A DNA stretch of 35,245 bases from Lachnospiraceae bacterium UBA7060 (GCA_002493835.1 DLAA01000111.1:1-35245); one strand, 5' to 3'. Positions 8,515-16,699 are shown, counted from the first letter of the stretch. The notes: generated from the letters alone by a model not told the origin. Numbers and translations are program-made.

Positions 8515-9666
8515 ATGAAAAAATACAGGAAAAAGACACGGCTGTGTGCAGCGGCTCTTGCGGTATGTGGATTGGTGCTTTCGCCTGTAGAGGGTACAGG
8601 CATGAATGTGCAGGCAGCCGAGGTCGTTGCGACGGTACAGGGAAAAGTGATGGAAAAGACCACCTCCAAACTGCTGTATCTGGATACTCCGGAAGGCAAA
8701 ATGGAGATTAAGATGGATGGGGAAACCAATACAGGCGGCTGTAAGGTCTTACTGCCGGATAAGGAGATCAGCGTTTCTGTCGCCAACGGCTCTGACGGGT
8801 ATCTTCATGCTGTTACCATTTCTGAGGAGGCGGCAGAGCCTGCGGTTACGCTGGATATGTCCAATGTTTCCAGTGTAGTGGGGACGTTAAATGAGAAAAC
8901 CACCGAGAACGTGCTCCATATGGACACGGCTCAGGGAGAGATGGAATTGAAGCTGGACAAGAATACGGATATGAGCGGTTGCACTGTGCTGGTGGTGTCG
9001 GGAAAATATGTGGTGCGCTGTGCGAGGGGTGACGATGCCTATATGCATGCTGTCAGTATTGCGGATGTGGCGCAGGCACCGGCGAGTTCTTATACCGCAT
9101 CGACGAGCTATCAGACAGCGGTGGTCAATGTGGATGGGACAACGAAAACGATCACAGGGACGGTCAAAGACAACACTGATGAGACGACTCTTTATCTGTC
9201 AACTTCGGAGGGAGATTTTAAAATAAAAATTTATGACAGTACAGATACGTCCAGAGGCATGGTGCTGACACCCGACAATAAGCTGATGGTAACGTATTTC
9301 CGCAGTACAGACAACAATCTTTATGCGGCGTCGATTGTGGGCGTGAAAGACAGTTCCTCGGCGACGGTGGATACTTCGTCGCAGGCAACAGTGACTGGAA
9401 CAGTCAAGAGCAAGTCTACAGAGAATATTCTGGTATTGGATACGTCTGCGGGGGAGATGGAGTTGAAACTCGACAGAGTGTCTAGTCCAAGTGGCTGTAA
9501 GGTGCTTGTAAAAGATAAAAAGATTTCTGTGACCTGTTCCAGAGGCGATGACGCTTACATGCACGCGCTCACTGTTACTGCGGTTGGCTCAGCGAACAAT
9601 ACGATAAATAGTACGCCAAACTATACGCCCAGCTATACATATGATACATCTGGTGATGTGGGATAA
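8515..9666 (+). CDS. secreted protein with four copies of an unrecognised ~68-residue domain
   Basis: This 383-residue protein has a signal peptide (basic start, hydrophobic 10-23, probable cut near QAA-E at 33-36). Four tandem units follow at about 37-104, 118-184, 209-278 and 290-357. Each begins with V.G.V..K(T/S)TEN.L.LDT..GEMELKLD and ends with a strand holding YMHA or its variants. Units 2 and 4 share GCxVLV and C(A/S)RGDDAYMHA; unit 1 has only one of the Cys positions; unit 3 has none. The spacers are Ser/Thr-rich, as is the C-terminus (many Asn/Thr/Tyr), like an extended secreted tail. The pattern suggests small beta-barrel (OB- or SH3-like) repeats. I cannot name a family. It lies alone between the lipoprotein gene and eno. 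Confidence 0.75.
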   Translation: MKKYRKKTRLCAAALAVCGLVLSPVEGTGMNVQAAEVVATVQGKVMEKTTSKLLYLDTPEGKMEIKMDGETNTGGCKVLLPDKEISVSVANGSDGYLHAVTISEEAAEPAVTLDMSNVSSVVGTLNEKTTENVLHMDTAQGEMELKLDKNTDMSGCTVLVVSGKYVVRCARGDDAYMHAVSIADVAQAPASSYTASTSYQTAVVNVDGTTKTITGTVKDNTDETTLYLSTSEGDFKIKIYDSTDTSRGMVLTPDNKLMVTYFRSTDNNLYAASIVGVKDSSSATVDTSSQATVTGTVKSKSTENILVLDTSAGEMELKLDRVSSPSGCKVLVKDKKISVTCSRGDDAYMHALTVTAVGSANNTINSTPNYTPSYTYDTSGDVG

Positions 9667-9690
9667 GTAATAAATAATACATATTTTAGA

Positions 9691-9738
9691 CCTTCTCTGC
9701 GCATGATAGATACAAAAAGTGCACAGAGGAGGTTTTTT
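9691..9738 (+). promoter_or_regulatory. stem-loop plus T6 overlapping the eno ribosome site (terminator or attenuator)
   Basis: The arm at 9691-9703 (CCTTCTCTGCGCA) pairs at 12 of 13 positions with 9720-9732 (TGCACAGAGGAGG), with a 16-nt loop. Six T residues follow at 9733-9738, then the eno ATG at 9740. The right arm contains the AGAGGAGG ribosome site of eno. The same structure could therefore terminate transcription of the upstream gene and also hide the eno ribosome site. Confidence 0.65.
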
Positions 9739-9739
9739 G

Positions 9740-11134
9740 ATGGGAAATAAATTGAGGATTGTGGATGTACATGCAAGAGAAATTCTGGACTCCCGTGGGA
9801 ATCCTACCGTGGAGGCGGAAGTGACTGTGGAGAAGGAAGTGGGAGGCAGCCAATATGTCGGGCGTGCCGCTGTGCCAAGCGGCGCAAGTACAGGAAGATT
9901 TGAGGCTGTAGAGCTTCGCGACGGGGAGACCAGATATTTTGGTCTGGGAACGACAAGGGCGGTGAACAATGTCAACACAAAGATCAGAGAGGCGCTGCTT
10001 GGCATGGACGCTTTCGATCAGGGATATGTTGACCGTGTACTAATCTCGCAGGACGGTACAGAGAACAAGAGCAATCTGGGAGCCAATGCCACGCTGGGAG
10101 TGTCTATGGCATGTGCCAGAGCCGGAGCGGCAGCTTTGGGGATTCCTCTGTACCGTTATTTGGGAGGCGCTTACACAAGGCTTTTGCCGGTACCTATGAT
10201 GAATATTTTAAACGGCGGCAAACACGCGGATAACACTGTGGATTTTCAGGAATTTATGATTATGCCGGTGCAGGCGGAGAGCTTCGCGGAAGGACTTCGC
10301 ATCTGTGCAGAGATTTATCACAACTTGAAAAAAATCTGCAATGACAGAGGTCTTTCTACAGGTGTGGGGGACGAGGGTGGTTTTGCACCTTCTCTTCCGG
10401 ATGCCTTCGCAGTGCTGGATTTGATTGTGGAGTCCATCAAGGCGGCGGGATACACGCCGGGACAGGATATCAAGATTGCGCTGGACGTGGCTGCCTCCGA
10501 GCTTTATAATGAGGCGGATGGTGTGTACCATTTTCCAGGTGAGACGGAGTTAAAGCGGTACAGACAGACGGAAGGGTCTTTTGTGTCGGAGTGCTATGAG
10601 GCGGGATGTCAGACGCCGGATTGCGGGGAAATTCCGGAGATTACCAGGAGTACGGAGGAAATGGTTGCCTACTATGAAGAATTGGTGGAGCGTTATCCTA
10701 TTGTCTCCATTGAGGATGGATTGGCGGAAGATGATTGGGATGGCTGGCAGATGATGACGAAGAAGCTGGGAGATAAAATACAGCTTGTGGGCGATGACTT
10801 GTTTGTCACCAACACAAAGCGGCTGGATGCGGGTATCAAATTGCACACAGCCAACGCAATTTTGGTGAAGGTGAATCAGATTGGCACGGTCAGTGAGGCT
10901 ATGGATGCTATAGAGATGGCGCAGAAGAACGGTTACAAGACGGTGATTTCTCACCGGTCCGGGGAGACGGAGGATACCTTTATCGCGGATCTCGCCGTGG
11001 CGGTGAATGCAGGACAGATTAAGACGGGAGCACCCTGCAGAAGCGACCGGGTTGCGAAGTACAACCAGCTTTTACGGATTGAGGAAGAGCTGGGGAGTGT
11101 GGCCTGCTACAAGGAGCCCTTTAACAAAATATAA
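9740..11134 (+). CDS. eno: enolase (phosphopyruvate hydratase)
   Basis: Enolase converts 2-phosphoglycerate to phosphoenolpyruvate in glycolysis. The N-terminus (VDVHAREILDSRGNPTVEAE) and the SGASTG loop are characteristic. So are the metal ligands in ALDVAASE, SIEDGLAEDDWDGW and VGDDLFVTN, the catalytic Lys in ILVKVNQIGT and the SHRSGETED loop. I placed the start at the ATG at 9740, 7 nt after AGAGGAGG; the in-frame GTG at 9719 lies upstream of that site. The protein is 464 residues, about 30 longer than the usual ~430. The extra length is mainly a Cys-containing insert at about residues 270-303 (Cys285, Cys290, Cys295). Assignment is secure; the insert's role is unknown. Confidence 0.97.
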   Translation: MGNKLRIVDVHAREILDSRGNPTVEAEVTVEKEVGGSQYVGRAAVPSGASTGRFEAVELRDGETRYFGLGTTRAVNNVNTKIREALLGMDAFDQGYVDRVLISQDGTENKSNLGANATLGVSMACARAGAAALGIPLYRYLGGAYTRLLPVPMMNILNGGKHADNTVDFQEFMIMPVQAESFAEGLRICAEIYHNLKKICNDRGLSTGVGDEGGFAPSLPDAFAVLDLIVESIKAAGYTPGQDIKIALDVAASELYNEADGVYHFPGETELKRYRQTEGSFVSECYEAGCQTPDCGEIPEITRSTEEMVAYYEELVERYPIVSIEDGLAEDDWDGWQMMTKKLGDKIQLVGDDLFVTNTKRLDAGIKLHTANAILVKVNQIGTVSEAMDAIEMAQKNGYKTVISHRSGETEDTFIADLAVAVNAGQIKTGAPCRSDRVAKYNQLLRIEEELGSVACYKEPFNKI

Positions 11135-11177
11135 CCGCAAAAGAAAAACAAGCGGATGCGAAGCAGATATTTGTACA

Positions 11178-11225
11178 AGCGCCTTCCTAGAAAGAAAGCT
11201 GGGAGGCGCTGTGTTTGTTCTTTTG
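11178..11225 (+). terminator. intrinsic terminator after eno
   Basis: AGCGCCTTCC at 11178-11187 pairs over ten positions with GGGAGGCGCT at 11201-11210 (one G-T pair, 13-nt loop). A T-rich stretch (TGTTTGTTCTTTT) follows. It lies 44 nt after the eno stop. Confidence 0.75.
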
Positions 11226-11259
11226 TGGGAGATTGGCGGTCTAATAAAAATTCCTTTCA

Positions 11260-11288
11260 TTGCTTTACAGGCAGCAGTTTTGTATAAT
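11260..11288 (+). promoter_or_regulatory. SigA-type promoter upstream of hemZ
   Basis: TTGCTT at 11260-11265 and a perfect TATAAT at 11283-11288 are separated by 17 nt, between the eno terminator and hemZ. The predicted transcript start is near 11295. Confidence 0.65.
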
Positions 11289-11308
11289 GATAAAAAAGGT
11301 CAAAGTAT

Positions 11309-11395
11309 ATGCTGTTTGAAACGCTGGAGGGGCCATTGTTGCAGGTTTATGAGAACGATACGAGAATTGCAGAGGAGCAGCCATGCAGATTATAA
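11309..11395 (+). CDS. possible 28-residue leader ORF overlapping hemZ
   Basis: An ATG at 11309, about 15 nt after the predicted transcript start, opens a 28-codon frame (begins MLFETLEGPLL, ends EEQPCRL) that stops at 11395, 13 nt inside hemZ. An AAAAAAGGT ribosome-like site lies 8-16 nt upstream. The hemZ ribosome site (AGAGGAG) is inside this frame, so translation of the leader could expose or couple hemZ. It could also be a chance frame, as I know no homologue. Confidence 0.3.
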   Translation: MLFETLEGPLLQVYENDTRIAEEQPCRL

Positions 11396-12954
11396 AAAGT
11401 AATAAAGATCAGTTTCAATATGATATTCACGCTCTGGTAAAGTCTTTTTACCCGGAGTGGGAGCCGAGATTATTAGCACCGGATTCTGAAGTCAGGGACA
11501 GAAGGATTCTGGAAGGGGAGCCGGTGATGGAGCTGAGCTTTGGTGAAACGGAAGTGACGTTGAAAATATTCGGCAGTGCGTCGGGATTATCTGGAGAGAA
11601 GGGTTTACATAATTCTGAATTGGCGAAAGTATTATCCGATTCTGCCGCGCCAAATATTTTACATCAATCAAACAGCGGAAAGAGTGACGAGAGAACTGGA
11701 AATGTGTATATATGGCATCCGGCCGAGACGGCGGATACACCGGAATATAAGAATGCTTTCAAACGTTTTCTTTACACGTCTCTGCAGGATGAGACGGGCA
11801 TTTCTCTGCCTTGGGGGAATCTTACGGGAATCCGTCCCACAAAGATCGCCATGACCATGATGGAACAGGGGAAAAGTGAGGAGGAAACGGCATCATTTTT
11901 GAGGACGATGCATTTTGTGAGCAGGGAAAAGACATCTCTCGGAGTGGAAATTGCGAAAAGGGAGATGGAGATTTTGGACACCCTGCATTATGAGAATGGT
12001 TACAGCCTCTATGTTGGCATCCCGTTCTGTCCAACTACCTGTCTGTACTGCTCTTTTACTTCTTACCCGATTCGGGTGTGGAAAAAAAGAGTGGGAGAAT
12101 ATTTAGAGGCACTGGAACGGGAGATCGATGCCGTGGCTTTTCTCTTCCAGGGGAAAATACTCGATACTGTGTACATCGGCGGCGGTACACCCACTTCTCT
12201 GTCGGCCAGGGAACTGGAACGACTGCTCAAGAAGTTGAAAAATTCCTTTGATTTTTCTACAGTGCAGGAATTTACGGTGGAGGCAGGAAGAGCTGACAGT
12301 ATTACGGAAGAAAAGCTTAGGGTGCTCTACGAAAACGGCGTGACAAGGATATCTGTAAATCCCCAGACAATGAAGCAGGAAACTCTTGCTCTCATCGGCA
12401 GACAGCATACTGTGGAGCAGGTGGAGGAGGCTTTTCACCTGGCTAGAGAGGTTGGCTTTGCCAATATTAATATGGATATTATTCTGGGCCTTCCAGGTGA
12501 GACGGCGGTGGATGTGGCACACACCATTGAGTCGATTCAGGCTCTTTCACCGGATGCATTGACGGTGCATTCCCTGGCTGTAAAAAGGGCTTCCAAGCTG
12601 AGCCAATGGATTGCTAAGAACGGGGCAACGGCTTACAATAACACGGAGGAGATCATGGAGATTGCAGCACGGGGAGCGGCGGATATGGATATGGTTCCCT
12701 ACTATCTTTACCGTCAGAAAAATATGTCGGGAAACTTTGAGAACGTGGGATATTCCAAACGGAATAAATATGGAATTTACAATATTTTGATCAACGAGGA
12801 AAAACAGACCATCGCGGCGCTGGGGGCAGGTTCTATCACTAAGGGCGTATTTTCGGAAGACAGGATCGAACGGTGCGAAAATGTGAAGGATGTGGCCCAA
12901 TATATTGGAAGAATCGATGAGATGATTGAGAGAAAGCGGAAGCTTTTCAGCTAA
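11383..12954 (+). CDS. hemZ: HemZ-type radical SAM protein (coproporphyrinogen dehydrogenase family)
   Basis: This 523-residue protein has the radical SAM cluster motif CPTTCLYC, with Cys216, Cys220 and Cys223, in the context YVGIPFCPTTCLYCSFTSYP that is typical of HemZ/HemN-like enzymes. The GGGTPTSL and TVEAGR segments of that family follow. The ~190-residue N-terminal region ahead of the barrel is a feature of the HemZ subgroup. HemN-type members decarboxylate coproporphyrinogen III without oxygen; HemZ is annotated as such, but its reaction is less well established, and no other haem-synthesis gene is in the window. The start is after AGAGGAG. It is probably transcribed from its own promoter. 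Confidence 0.88.
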   Translation: MQIIKSNKDQFQYDIHALVKSFYPEWEPRLLAPDSEVRDRRILEGEPVMELSFGETEVTLKIFGSASGLSGEKGLHNSELAKVLSDSAAPNILHQSNSGKSDERTGNVYIWHPAETADTPEYKNAFKRFLYTSLQDETGISLPWGNLTGIRPTKIAMTMMEQGKSEEETASFLRTMHFVSREKTSLGVEIAKREMEILDTLHYENGYSLYVGIPFCPTTCLYCSFTSYPIRVWKKRVGEYLEALEREIDAVAFLFQGKILDTVYIGGGTPTSLSARELERLLKKLKNSFDFSTVQEFTVEAGRADSITEEKLRVLYENGVTRISVNPQTMKQETLALIGRQHTVEQVEEAFHLAREVGFANINMDIILGLPGETAVDVAHTIESIQALSPDALTVHSLAVKRASKLSQWIAKNGATAYNNTEEIMEIAARGAADMDMVPYYLYRQKNMSGNFENVGYSKRNKYGIYNILINEEKQTIAALGAGSITKGVFSEDRIERCENVKDVAQYIGRIDEMIERKRKLFS

Positions 12955-13090
12955 AACTATAGTTTAAGATATCCTTAATATTATTGAGTACTGGATAAAA
13001 ATATGATAGTTTTAAGGTATAGGCAGCAGGTATAATTTTAGGGCAACTGTAGCAATAATTGTATCAACAGAGGAAAGGAAGGAAGTACAG
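12955..13090 (+). promoter_or_regulatory. AT-rich regulatory gap before the ZorAB-like pair
   Basis: This 136-nt gap holds an eight-base inverted repeat (AAAACTAT at 12953-12960, ATAGTTTT at 13006-13013). It also has a direct repeat AGGTATA (13015-13021 and 13028-13034, 13-nt period), the second copy running into a perfect TATAAT at 13031-13036. That hexamer is a candidate -10 box, but no good -35 is visible 17 nt upstream. An activator or repressor binding the repeats would fit, but this is inference. Confidence 0.4.
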
Positions 13091-14254
13091 ATGAAGAGTA
13101 GATTGTATTATGTACTATATTTTTTATATGTCATTGTAGTGGCATTTGTTTTATATTTGAACGGTGTTTTTACTGGGGAAGAGATTTCCATTGTCAATTT
13201 GGCAATTAATATTGGGTTTCTGATTATCATCGGGATTCTCTTTTTTATCTCTTCCGTCAGTTTTGGCAGGCTTAACAGTATCACTTATGAGCTGAAAGAG
13301 GTTACAGTTCGGCTGAGGAAGGAATACAAGGAAGCAAACGGGAAAAATCTTTGGGAAAATTATCGAAATAATGATAAGCTTTTTGAGGAGGAAGTGTTGC
13401 AGGATGCGTTCGATAAGTACCGTCTGAGGGTAAAAGGTGCAAAGACGAAGCGAGGAGCGATTCCTGCCTGTGATTTAGAGGAATATATCAATGAGGATCT
13501 TTTGGATAAGGCAGGCATGAACTTCTACAATTCCGGGATTTCTGGTACGCTTACAGGTTTGGGGATTTTGGGAACGTTTCTTGGCCTGTCTATGGGGCTG
13601 GGGGCATTCAGCGGAGACGATATTTTTACGATTTCCGATAATGTGGGGTCTTTGCTTTCAGGAATGAAAGTGGCATTCCACACATCGGTATATGGTATCT
13701 TTTTTTCATTGGTGTTCAATTTTGTTTATCGGAGTATTATGTCAGATGCTTACGAGACATTGAATGAATTTTTATGTGCATTTCGTCAGACTGCGCAGCC
13801 ACGTGCAGCAAAGGAGGATGAGAGTGCGTCCATGATGCTCATTTATCAGTCGGGGATGGCGAGCTCCTTAAAGCAGATACTTGAGATCATAAAGGGCGAT
13901 GCGGCAGAACAGACGGCAGGCTTAGAGCGTATCGTAGATAAATTTACCGAACAGATGGAAAAAGCACTGGATACAGACTTTAAGAAACTCGGAAATGTTT
14001 TAAAGACCGCAGGAGAGTCACAGGCTGTCAGTGCAGCAAATGCGGCGGATATGGTGGAAGCAGTAACAGCGCTTGTGGAAGTAAACCGCAATGTGCAGGA
14101 TGCTCTCGCCAAGGTCATGGAAAGACAGGAGTTGTTTGCGAGACAGATTGAGGGGCAGAAGAAAATGCTGGCAGATACATGCAGTGAGATAAGTGATGAG
14201 ATCAGCAGCCAGTTATACACCTTCGGACAGATGAGGAGCTTATATGAAGAATAG
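13091..14254 (+). CDS. ZorA-like MotA/TolQ/ExbB proton-channel protein
   Basis: This 387-residue protein has four predicted membrane spans (about 6-24, 36-57, 150-170 and 194-215). The last two carry the MotA/TolQ/ExbB channel pattern (GTLTGLGILGTFLGLSMGLG, then SGMKVAFHTSVYGIFFSL), which is close to ZorA of Zorya anti-phage systems. Residues 60-145 and 215-387 would be cytoplasmic; the tail is helical, Ala/Glu-rich and about 170 residues, shorter than I expect for defence ZorA. It overlaps the following ZorB-like gene by 11 nt, so the two form a stator complex. No ZorC, ZorD or ZorE neighbour and no flagellar gene is present. It could be a Zorya derivative or a housekeeping Tol/Mot-like motor. 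Confidence 0.8.
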   Translation: MKSRLYYVLYFLYVIVVAFVLYLNGVFTGEEISIVNLAINIGFLIIIGILFFISSVSFGRLNSITYELKEVTVRLRKEYKEANGKNLWENYRNNDKLFEEEVLQDAFDKYRLRVKGAKTKRGAIPACDLEEYINEDLLDKAGMNFYNSGISGTLTGLGILGTFLGLSMGLGAFSGDDIFTISDNVGSLLSGMKVAFHTSVYGIFFSLVFNFVYRSIMSDAYETLNEFLCAFRQTAQPRAAKEDESASMMLIYQSGMASSLKQILEIIKGDAAEQTAGLERIVDKFTEQMEKALDTDFKKLGNVLKTAGESQAVSAANAADMVEAVTALVEVNRNVQDALAKVMERQELFARQIEGQKKMLADTCSEISDEISSQLYTFGQMRSLYEE

Positions 14255-15167
14255 ACAAAGGAACAGGGAAGCTTTTGCGGAGCACAGCTATTGGCAGTCC
14301 TATTCGGATATGATGGCGGCGCTTCTGCTGATTTTTATTTTGATGATAGCGATCACTCTTACTATATACAGACAAAAAACAAACGACTTGGATAAGACAA
14401 GGCTGGAGCTTAACGCCGCACAAAGTCAGCTGGATGCGACCATAGAAGATCTGGAACTTTCCAAGGCAGAGCTGGAGAAGTCCAACGAGGACCTTGCTTC
14501 TTCATTGGCGCAGCTGCAGGAGGCTTATGAGCAGGCTGCACTGACAAATGATGAATTAAATAACGCTTATCTGGAAATAGAAAATGCCAGACAGGAATTG
14601 ACGACGACGAAGCAGGAATTACAGGATATCGTCGGGATTCGTACGGATATTATTGGGGCTTTGCAGTCCGCGTTCAGCAATTCTACTATGAAAGTGGATG
14701 CCCAGACAGGCTCCATTACGTTTTCTTCCGATGTGCTTTTTCGCTATAACAGCGCTTCACTTACAGCGGACAGCAGAGAAACACTAAAAAATATCATTCC
14801 TATGTATCTGGATGTGCTGCTCCAGGATCAGTTCCGTGATTATATTGCGGAAATTATCATTGAAGGACATACGGACACGGATGGCGGTTACCAGAGTAAT
14901 ATGGAGTTATCCTATGAACGTGCCAATGCGGTGGCAGATTTTTGTCTGAACAAAAGAAACGGACTTGGCGAGACGGAGATTGAACAGCTTCAAAAGCTTC
15001 TCACTGTCAACGGAAAATCTTGGAGCAATCCGGTTTATCAAAAAGATCTTTCAGGCAATCCCACACAGGAGGTAGATATGGCAGCTTCCAGGAGGGTAGA
15101 AATCAAGTTCCGTCTGAAAGAAGATGAAATGATAGAAAAAATCGCAGGGGTTCTGAATCAGGAATAA
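14244..15167 (+). CDS. ZorB-like MotB/OmpA-domain stator protein
   Basis: This 307-residue protein has a short cytoplasmic start and a single membrane span at about 23-42, with the conserved proton-carrying Asp at position 22 (SYWQSYSDMMAALLLIF). A long heptad-like coiled coil follows at about 48-130. An OmpA-type peptidoglycan-binding domain is at about 150-300, with EGHTDTDGG and LSYERANAVADFC. This is the MotB/ZorB plan: proton flow at the channel with the cell-wall anchor outside. The coiled coil between span and anchor is longer than I expect for ZorB and would hold the anchor far from the membrane, which fits a thick Gram-positive wall. The start ATG follows AGGAGC and overlaps the partner gene. 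Confidence 0.83.
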   Translation: MKNRQRNREAFAEHSYWQSYSDMMAALLLIFILMIAITLTIYRQKTNDLDKTRLELNAAQSQLDATIEDLELSKAELEKSNEDLASSLAQLQEAYEQAALTNDELNNAYLEIENARQELTTTKQELQDIVGIRTDIIGALQSAFSNSTMKVDAQTGSITFSSDVLFRYNSASLTADSRETLKNIIPMYLDVLLQDQFRDYIAEIIIEGHTDTDGGYQSNMELSYERANAVADFCLNKRNGLGETEIEQLQKLLTVNGKSWSNPVYQKDLSGNPTQEVDMAASRRVEIKFRLKEDEMIEKIAGVLNQE

Positions 15168-15250
15168 GGGGCAGACCTACCGCGGTACTCTGAGTGGGGC
15201 AAAGCGGATGGAGTGATAAATATTTTAAATGAACAAAGGAGGAATTCAGA

Positions 15251-15931
15251 ATGCAGTACAGAATTATCGGGGACACTATGCCGGCGGTGGAGGTATTGTT
15301 TGATGCGCCTGGGGAAGCCATGTACACGCAGTCGGGTGGTATGGCTTGGATGACGGAAGGGATTGCCATGGACTCTAACATGAAGGGCGGCCTGGGCAAA
15401 AGCATTGGCAGAATGTTCACCGGAGAGTCTCTGTTTATGGCGACTTATAAGGCGGAGCGCGCGGGCAGCATGGTAGCTTTTGCCTCCACAGTAGCAGGGG
15501 AGGTGCTTCCTGTCGATGTGGGGGCAAACGGCGGTATGATCTGTCAGAAGGGCGCTTTTCTCTGTGCGCAGGAGACGGTAAATCTGAATGTTGCGTTTAC
15601 AAAGAAATTTTCAGCGGGACTGTTTGGCGGCGAGGGATTTATTCTGCAGGATATCAGCGGAACAGGCATGGTATTTCTTGAGATCGACGGCAATAAAGTG
15701 GAGAAAACCCTGGCGCCGGGGGAAGTCCTCAAGGTAGATACGGGAAATGTGGTTGCCTTTGAGAAGACAGTGCAGTATGAGATTGAGACCGTAAAGGGGT
15801 TGAAAAATATCTTTCTAGGCGGTGAGGGATTGTTTTTGACGAAGCTGACAGGGCCCGGAAAGGTAGTACTCCAGACCCAAAACTTCAATGAATTTGCGGG
15901 GCGGATTATTCGGATGGTGCCATCTAGATAA
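15251..15931 (+). CDS. AIM24 / TIGR00266 family protein
   Basis: This 226-residue, all-beta, Gly-rich protein matches the AIM24-like (TIGR00266) family. It has the early MQYRIIGDTMPAVEV, the GGMAWMTEGI segment, and the later GLFGGEGFILQDISGTGMVF and LGGEGLFLTKLTGPGKVVL segments that form two related halves. Its function in bacteria is not known; the fold is a trefoil-like beta structure. It follows the stator pair by 83 nt with a strong AAAGGAGGAA ribosome site, but whether they are co-transcribed is not clear. No signal peptide or membrane span is present. Confidence 0.88.
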   Translation: MQYRIIGDTMPAVEVLFDAPGEAMYTQSGGMAWMTEGIAMDSNMKGGLGKSIGRMFTGESLFMATYKAERAGSMVAFASTVAGEVLPVDVGANGGMICQKGAFLCAQETVNLNVAFTKKFSAGLFGGEGFILQDISGTGMVFLEIDGNKVEKTLAPGEVLKVDTGNVVAFEKTVQYEIETVKGLKNIFLGGEGLFLTKLTGPGKVVLQTQNFNEFAGRIIRMVPSR

Positions 15932-16034
15932 AGGGAATCAGACTGCGGGAAAACATGACATACAGCTGTCCTGTTTGCTCTGTTACAATTAGGAAAGCAG
16001 GAAGTGAAAGATTTGTATGTAAAGGAGCAGGGGT

Positions 16035-16673
16035 ATGGCATTTGATTACAAAAAGGAATACAAAGAGTTCTATATGCCAAAAGAAAAGCCAGAGATCGTG
16101 GCGGTTCCAAGGATGAATTATCTGGCGGTCCGGGGCAGCGGAGATCCAAACATAGAGGGCGGAGAGTATAAGGAGTCGATCGGTCTTCTCTATGGTGTGG
16201 CGTTTACCATCAAAATGAGCAAAAAAGGGGGTCATCAGATCGAGGGGTATTTTGACTATGTGGTGCCTCCACTGGAAGGTTTTTGGTGGCAGGATCATGT
16301 GTTAGGTGTAGATTACAGCAGAAAAGAAGATTTTCGGTGGATATCCATGATCCGTCTTCCTGATTTTGTCACGCAGTTGGATTTCGAATGGGCTGTTTCA
16401 GAGGCGGCGCAGAAGAAAAAATAGGATTTTTCAAAAGTGGAATTTTTGACAGTGGAAGAAGGGTTATGTGTGCAGTGCATGCATGTCGGCGCTTACGATG
16501 ATGAGCCAAAGACCGTGGCAATAATGGAGGAATATCTGCAGGCGAATGGTTACGAAAATGACTTTACTGCTGATAGGTTACACCATGAGATCTATCTCTC
16601 GGATGCAAGGCGCGTGCCGCCAGGGAGGCGCAAAACGGTGATTCGGCATCCGGTTAAGAAGGTTTCTTTATAA
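16035..16673 (+). pseudogene. GyrI-like small-molecule-binding protein, split by an in-frame TAG
   Basis: The reading frame from 16035 encodes the first 129 residues of a GyrI-like domain protein (about 212 residues in full). It stops at a TAG at 16422-16424, and the same frame resumes immediately with DFSKVEFLTVEEGLCVQC and runs to 16673 with the expected C-terminal half (HHEIYLSDARRVPPG, then TVIRHPVKK). Both halves look intact, so a single base change to TAG is the simplest explanation. The ribosome site for the first part is AAGGAG. A GTG at 16437 preceded by AGGA could restart translation, so two half-proteins are possible. GyrI-like domains bind small molecules or act in regulators; the target here is unknown. 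Confidence 0.8.
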
Positions 16674-16699
16674 AAAAGACTGCCATATGGTAACGGAGA

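Noticed and set aside
16422..16424. TAG as a pyrrolysine codon
   Set aside because: No downstream stem-loop or pyl genes are visible, and the family does not carry a catalytic residue at this position as far as I know; a nonsense change is simpler.
13091..16673. Complete Zorya defence system
   Set aside because: ZorA- and ZorB-like genes are present, but the following genes are AIM24-like and GyrI-like, not ZorC, ZorD, ZorE, ZorF or ZorG.
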